64,000 nucleotides of DNA, taken from NCBI GenBank assembly GCA_945881835.1, contig CAMCVP010000001.1, positions 496,001 through 560,000 on the forward strand, given 5' to 3'. This stretch comes from Chryseobacterium gleum. GTDB lineage: Bacteria > Bacteroidota > Bacteroidia > Flavobacteriales_D > Sanyastnellaceae. Under the pieces are notes generated by a model. That model had not been told where the DNA came from. It worked only from the letters and a program-made list of their open reading frames with translations, and did not search any database. Positions 59,871 through 64,000 of this stretch are shown here, piece by piece. Both the position numbers and the translations under genes were made by a program. Position 1 is the stretch's first letter. Every line of letters begins with the position of its first letter.

Positions 59871-60485
59871 TCATGAATTGTTAACATGGCCAAGGCTCTT
59901 CATCGATGTCTTTCCCAAATTGAAAATGGCATCGAGAATAGACAAGTCTTTTTCAAACGGAAAGCGATCGGCAAATACTTGCGGATAACTCTTCAACTCA
60001 ACCGGTCTTATCCCTCGCTGCTTCCATCTTTCGCTAAGAATCTTTGGCTCCGCCAATCTTTCCTCCGGAATCTTTGATTCATTCAATCTTCCCTCTGGGA
60101 TTTGGGGAAACCACCTGCATGACCATTCATGCGCCTTGATATTGAAATCAAAAAGAAACTTCTCTTCCTTCAAAAAAAGTTCTTCTAACTCTTGCTCAAT
60201 GAAATCATACATCGCTGAATTTCCATATGCACTGCGAATGGCTTGCAAAGTTTTTTTGCCGTTGTATTCCGGACTAATGCGAATGTCGCGAAGAAGTTTC
60301 CGCTCACCTCTGGTAGATTCAACAGGAATGGTAAGGGTTTGAACGCCATTACCCGTGAGTATGTCGAATCGATTGCGATAGGTTTGCTTCTGAAAGTATT
60401 CGTCTTGCGCTAAACAGAAATTCTCATCTGCATACAAAACGTACCAGCTCACAGGAGCGAAGCAACACAACGGAAGTTCGTTCAT
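59871..60485 (-). CDS. WbqC-family protein with an internal 15-base repeat insertion
   Basis: This 204-residue protein of the WbqC-like family (PF08889 type) often lies near lepB in this phylum. Its function is not settled. CCFAPVSWY, FQKQTYRNRF, LTIPV and RGERKLLRDIRIS are conserved family blocks. Residues about 129-153 form five tandem pentapeptides (IPEGR, LNESK, IPEER, LAEPK, ILSER). They are encoded by hairpin array D and look like an in-frame insertion into a surface loop. lepB lies 9 bases upstream on the same strand. Confidence 0.87.
   Translation of the reverse strand: MNELPLCCFAPVSWYVLYADENFCLAQDEYFQKQTYRNRFDILTGNGVQTLTIPVESTRGERKLLRDIRISPEYNGKKTLQAIRSAYGNSAMYDFIEQELEELFLKEEKFLFDFNIKAHEWSCRWFPQIPEGRLNESKIPEERLAEPKILSERWKQRGIRPVELKSYPQVFADRFPFEKDLSILDAIFNLGKTSMKSLGHVNNS
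60027..60101 (-). repeat. Hairpin array D, five in-frame 15-base units inside the wbqC-like gene
   Basis: Five units of exactly 15 bases occur. On the plus strand the palindromes are TTC-GCTAA-GAA, TTGGC-TCC-GCCAA, TTCC-TCC-GGAA, TTGA-TTCAT-TCAA and TCCC-TCT-GGGA, separated by TCT. On the coding strand two loops read GGA (a GNA loop) and the linker reads AGA. The unit length keeps the reading frame. Confidence 0.8.
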
Positions 60486-60494
60486 TCAAAAATC

Positions 60495-62150
60495 TTAGTC
60501 TACCAAATGGAAGATGCGATTCCAACGAATGTTGCTGCTTCCGTGATAGTCCATGTTTTCTTTCGAGAACCAGGTGAACACCGCCTTTCCTACAATGTGG
60601 TCTTCAGGAACAAATCCCCAAAAGCGGCTGTCTGCACTATGATGACGATTATCTCCCATCATGAAGTAATAGTTCTGTTTGAACGTATACGTCGCGGCCT
60701 CTTGTCCGTTAATGAAAATCTTTCCGTCTTTTTCTTGAATGGAATTTCCTTCGTAAGCGCCTATTACGCGGCTGTAGCGAACAAACGCATCGTGCGACAT
60801 TTCAATGGTCATGCCTTCTGCCGGAATGGCCAACGGGCCGAAACGATCGCTGCTCCAAGTGTTAAACGGATAGTCAGCGGAGTTCGGATAAATGGAAAGC
60901 GAGTTTTCAGAAGTCGTGTCTTGGAATTGAACAACGCTAGGGAAGTCGCCCGTCATTCCGCGCATCTTGTTTGCTTCATCTGTTGTTAATGGAACAAGCA
61001 GCTCACTTCCTTCTTGATTCATCATTTGTATTTCACTGTTCAGTTTTCCAAAGTCTCGTTGAAGTTTTGAAATGGCAGAAGGAGAGGAAACGGTGATGAT
61101 ATAATTCCACATCATACCTGCTTTATTCTCAATAGCAGAACCGTTAATGAAGACTTGTCCGTTACGAACTTCGATGGTTTCCCAAGGAAGGCCAATGCAA
61201 CGCTTGATGTACATTTCTTTCTTGTCGAGTGGGCGGTGACGTGTTCCCCCAATTTTCAAATTGCCTCTTCCGCCAGGTGTGTTCTCGCGGCAAGATTTAC
61301 AAACCTTTTTTTCGTTGAAATTATCACGAGCCATGGTCTCGTATTTCGCTTTGTCAGATAAATATAATTCGACATTGCTACCCGCCACAGTTATGGCCTC
61401 GTTGCGAAGCAATTCGAAGTAGTTATGTCCAACGTAATACGGGTCTATCAAAACGGTATCTCCAGCAGGAAAGTTGAAAACCACTGGGTCATATCTTTCT
61501 ACTTTTCCGAATCCAGGCGTGCGCATGTAAGGCAAACTGAACCATTCAACATAACTGTTGGTAAGTCCCCCCGGAATGGCATTGTGGAAGAAAGGAATGG
61601 AAACCGGAGTCATAGGTAAACGTGTTCCGTAAGTGAACTTGTCTACGAATAAATAGTCGCCCACTTTCATACTCGCTTCCATAGACGGAGTAGGAATGGT
61701 GAAGGCTTCGAAAGTGAAGGAACGGATAATACTTGCTGCAACAACTGCGAACAAAATAGCCTCTCCCCATTCGCGTCCCCAACTTTTTTTCTTGTCTTTC
61801 CAATTGCGAGGACCAACATATTTCTCTTCATTTTTTTTGAAGGCCAATTCGTAAAGGGCGTACCAAGGCAATGCGCCAAATTTCCATTGGCTGGCTGTTG
61901 ATCGCTGATTGAAAACAATTCCAACTTCAACATTTACAATAACAAGCATAATTAGGTTTACTCCTGGTACCAAAAGCAACAAGAACCAGTACCACGGTCT
62001 GCCAATAATTTTTAGTAATGGAAGGAAATGCAATACAGGAATGAATCCGGGAAGCTTAAACGTCAAGCCGCTGCGCTTCATTAAAGCGGGAGCAGTAGCG
62101 CATTGAATAGCGATAAGCAAAACCAATAATATCCAAGGAATAAGATTCAT
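60495..62150 (-). CDS. lepB: Signal peptidase I
   Basis: LepB removes signal peptides at the outer face of the inner membrane. This 551-residue form is longer than E. coli LepB. It has two or three N-terminal membrane segments plus one before the catalytic domain. The catalytic Ser156 lies in PTPSMEASM, and the general-base Lys is in KKEMYIKRCIGLPWE. The C-terminal box GDNRHHSADSRFWGFVPEDHIVG is intact. An insertion with CKSCRENTPGG resembles a small Cys loop. It lies between dapB and the wbqC-like gene in one operon. Confidence 0.95.
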   Translation of the reverse strand: MNLIPWILLVLLIAIQCATAPALMKRSGLTFKLPGFIPVLHFLPLLKIIGRPWYWFLLLLVPGVNLIMLVIVNVEVGIVFNQRSTASQWKFGALPWYALYELAFKKNEEKYVGPRNWKDKKKSWGREWGEAILFAVVAASIIRSFTFEAFTIPTPSMEASMKVGDYLFVDKFTYGTRLPMTPVSIPFFHNAIPGGLTNSYVEWFSLPYMRTPGFGKVERYDPVVFNFPAGDTVLIDPYYVGHNYFELLRNEAITVAGSNVELYLSDKAKYETMARDNFNEKKVCKSCRENTPGGRGNLKIGGTRHRPLDKKEMYIKRCIGLPWETIEVRNGQVFINGSAIENKAGMMWNYIITVSSPSAISKLQRDFGKLNSEIQMMNQEGSELLVPLTTDEANKMRGMTGDFPSVVQFQDTTSENSLSIYPNSADYPFNTWSSDRFGPLAIPAEGMTIEMSHDAFVRYSRVIGAYEGNSIQEKDGKIFINGQEAATYTFKQNYYFMMGDNRHHSADSRFWGFVPEDHIVGKAVFTWFSKENMDYHGSSNIRWNRIFHLVD

Positions 62151-62175
62151 GTTTCTTTTTTTTAGTGAGGCGAAG

Positions 62176-62898
62176 TTACAAATTCAAGACATCTTTCATG
62201 GTATAGACACCAGACTTTCCATGAAGAAATTCTGCAGCGCGAATGGCGCCTGCGGCAAAACCTTTTCTATTGTGTGCCTCGTGTTTCAATTCTATCGTGT
62301 CAATTTCGCTCGTGTAGCGAACAGTGTGTGTGCCTGGAACATCTGGTAAACGCAGCGCGATTATGCTTAGCTCATTCTCATTCTCATTCTCATTCTGTCT
62401 TTCCTCCTCCAATTTCCATGAACCGAGGTTTGGTAAATTCTCCAAAACACCTTCCGCAAGCGTAATAGCTGTCCCGCTTGGCTTGTCGAGTTTTGCGGTG
62501 TGATGAATTTCTTCAATGCTCGCCGTGTACTCTGGGAATTTCGACATCACACGAGCCAACTCTTTATTCAAATGGAAGGTAATCTGTACTCCAATACTGA
62601 AGTTCGTCGCAGCCAAAAGTGCATTGTTGGAATTCATTTTTGAAATAACATTTTCGTAGTGCTCATACCAGGCTGTTGTTCCAACCACAACCGGCACATT
62701 GGCTTCGAAGCACAGTGCAATATTCTTCGCACATTGCTCAGGTGTACTGAATTCAATGGCGACATCTGCTTGAGAGAGCGTTTCAATGGTTGCGGGATTT
62801 TCCGAATTGAATTTCCCAACGCACGTGTGTCCGTATTCGGAAAGCAAAGCTTCTATTGCTTTGCCCATCTTTCCATATCCCAACAATGCAATTTTCAT
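62176..62898 (-). CDS. dapB: 4-hydroxy-tetrahydrodipicolinate reductase
   Basis: DapB makes tetrahydrodipicolinate for lysine and diaminopimelate. This 240-residue enzyme has the nucleotide motif LLGYGKMGKAIE, VVGTTAW, and EIHHTAKLDKPSGTA with catalytic His and Lys. Residues about 169-176 are NENENENE, encoded by four direct TCATTC units (plus strand), in the loop before the last strand. The start overlaps the upstream DUF5683 stop by one base (TGATG). Confidence 0.95.
   Translation of the reverse strand: MKIALLGYGKMGKAIEALLSEYGHTCVGKFNSENPATIETLSQADVAIEFSTPEQCAKNIALCFEANVPVVVGTTAWYEHYENVISKMNSNNALLAATNFSIGVQITFHLNKELARVMSKFPEYTASIEEIHHTAKLDKPSGTAITLAEGVLENLPNLGSWKLEEERQNENENENELSIIALRLPDVPGTHTVRYTSEIDTIELKHEAHNRKGFAAGAIRAAEFLHGKSGVYTMKDVLNL
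62372..62395. repeat. Six-base microsatellite (TCATTC)4 in dapB
   Basis: Four perfect copies of TCATTC encode (Asn-Glu)4. A change in copy number alters the protein by two residues per unit without a frameshift. Confidence 0.9.
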
Positions 62899-63449
62899 CA
62901 GTGAATATTTAAAGTGAAATGAAGTCCGGTAAATCGCGGAGAAACGACAGGAGTGTAGTTCAACGAAAGATTCGGACTGACATCGAATGAAAATAAATGC
63001 GCGTCTACATTGGCGTCAATAATCTGAAGGGCATACACGCCAAGAAAACTCATGTAACTTATGTCAACGAACTTTTTGTAATACTGCTGATTGAGATCGA
63101 GTTGTGTGCTGCTCAGTCCTTCCGCTTTTCCTGTTGGATTTGTTAACGGATCAGTGTCATTGAACGCGATGTAGGCATTTTTCCAGAAGCGATAGTTGTT
63201 CGTGTTGTCGGAAATGAAATACACGCATGCTCCGAGGCCAGCATAGACTATCGGTGCCTTCCAATATTTGTGATTGTATATCTGTCCGCTACCTGGAAGA
63301 ACTGCCGAATAAATTGTTGCCTTTAACGGGCTATGTGGTTGGTTCCATTTCAATTGAAATTTGGAACTGTCAGAAACAGCGACAGCATTGCTTTGAGCAA
63401 TGCTGTTCGATGCAATAAGCATAAGAAGTGCGATGAACGCGTGCTTCAT
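62898..63449 (-). CDS. DUF5683-like secreted/membrane protein
   Basis: This 183-residue protein has a signal peptide (ASNSIAQSNA). HSPLKATIYSAVLPGSGQIYNHKYWKAPIVYAGLG is the hallmark of the DUF5683 family, which lies next to parB in many Bacteroidota. One or two hydrophobic segments follow. Its function is unknown. It is 2 bases from the parB stop and overlaps dapB by one base. Confidence 0.85.
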   Translation of the reverse strand: MKHAFIALLMLIASNSIAQSNAVAVSDSSKFQLKWNQPHSPLKATIYSAVLPGSGQIYNHKYWKAPIVYAGLGACVYFISDNTNNYRFWKNAYIAFNDTDPLTNPTGKAEGLSSTQLDLNQQYYKKFVDISYMSFLGVYALQIIDANVDAHLFSFDVSPNLSLNYTPVVSPRFTGLHFTLNIH

Positions 63450-63451
63450 AG

Positions 63452-64000
63452 TTAGGCGTTAAGTCCGAGCATAGCAATGATACGCTCCAAATCGTCGTCT
63501 GTTGTGAAAGGAATTTCAACTTTCCCAACCCCACCATCGTTGCGTGTAACCTTCGCTTTCTTCCCGAAGCGCAATTTTAGATCGGCTTGCATTTTCTGAA
63601 TTTCAAGAGGCATAAGGTTCGCTTTCGATGCGAACAATTTCGGAGCGTCGTCTTCTTTTACCAATTCTTCAACCTTGCGAACGCTAAGATCTTTTTCAAG
63701 AATTAATTTGAAGATTTTTATTTGTTTGCTTTCCGGTTCAGCATTAATTAAAGCGCGTGCATGGCCCATGCTGATGCGCTTTTCAATAATACCCAACTGA
63801 ATTTCTGGAGGAAGGCGAAGTAAGCGAACGTAGTTGGTAACTGTTGTCCTGTCTTTACCCACGCGGTCTGCAAGTTTGTCTGTTGTAAGACTACACTCTT
63901 CCATTAAGCGTTTGTAACTTATGGCAATCTCGAGTGCATTCAGGTTTTCACGTTGAATGTTTTCCACCAACGCCATTTCCAACATGCCTTGGTCATCTGC
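63452..64000 (-). CDS. parB: ParB chromosome-partition protein (C-terminal part, truncated by window edge)
   Basis: The open frame continues past the window end. The visible 183 residues begin ADDQGMLEMALVENIQRENLNALE, the conserved ParB CTPase/linker boundary. The helix-turn-helix KLADRVGKDRTTVTNYVRLLRLPPEIQ and a C-terminal dimerisation region follow. ParB binds parS sites near the replication origin and loads onto DNA. A parA gene is expected just beyond the window. The first Met in the visible part (63985) is internal. Confidence 0.95.
   Translation of the reverse strand, partial: ADDQGMLEMALVENIQRENLNALEIAISYKRLMEECSLTTDKLADRVGKDRTTVTNYVRLLRLPPEIQLGIIEKRISMGHARALINAEPESKQIKIFKLILEKDLSVRKVEELVKEDDAPKLFASKANLMPLEIQKMQADLKLRFGKKAKVTRNDGGVGKVEIPFTTDDDLERIIAMLGLNA

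Overview
The window reads as a chromosomal segment of a member of the Bacteroidota, most likely the order Flavobacteriales. The evidence is type IX secretion (T9SS) C-terminal sorting domains on large secreted proteins, a gliding-motility gene (gldG), a lipidated TamA-like protein, propeller-type hybrid sensor proteins, Bacteroidota-style TAnnTTTG minus-7 promoter boxes, little use of Shine-Dalgarno sequences, and an AT-rich base composition. No rRNA, tRNA, CRISPR array or insertion sequence was recognised by eye.

Layout. 0-6.9 kb: the end of an MFS permease, a sensor kinase/LuxR-type response regulator pair, a TSUP permease, a periplasmic binding lipoprotein and an alpha/beta hydrolase lipoprotein. 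6.9-12 kb: an accessory operon (divergent PanD, cytochrome P450, GNAT-like acyltransferase, E2/CAT-like acyltransferase, secreted cyclase-family hydrolase), followed by a convergent outer-membrane-type protein. 12-19 kb: one 2339-residue secreted protein with 14 MopE-like metal-binding motifs. 19-48 kb: mostly housekeeping and envelope genes (UbiA-type prenyltransferase, MOSC, hemE, two OmpA proteins, obg, adk, lpdA, cysteine desulfurase, glmM-like, MltF-like, holA, ltaE, rlmI-like, recQ), mixed with T9SS cargo, a PPAD-like deiminase, an asparaginase, a subtilase and a higBA-type toxin-antitoxin pair. 48.5-50.7 kb: hicAB and an ORF6N/PLD gene embedded in unusual hairpin arrays. 50.7-64 kb: a YdeP-type molybdoenzyme, a PlsC-like acyltransferase, tamL, a SpoU methyltransferase, and a minus-strand operon parB-DUF5683-dapB-lepB-wbqC-gldG-DUF4340.

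Two observations stand out. First, an identical 19-bp sequence containing a perfect 16-bp palindrome lies in two divergent intergenic regions 5 kb apart (6895-6913 and 11891-11909 with its leading GGC offset by one). At all four edges a TA-starting minus-7-like box begins after exactly 22 bp. This ties the hydrolase lipoprotein, the PanD-P450-acyltransferase operon, the outer-membrane protein and the giant metal-binding protein into one putative regulon. Second, arrays of perfect mini-palindromes with three-base loops that are mostly GNA on one strand, separated by constant short linkers, occur at 48.55-48.67, 49.39-49.57 and 50.49-50.63 kb. A further array lies in frame inside the wbqC-like gene at 60.03-60.10 kb. 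They look like one family of DNA-hairpin repeats not explained by any gene.

All coordinates of motifs were counted by hand; family names are from recognition of motifs and have not been searched.
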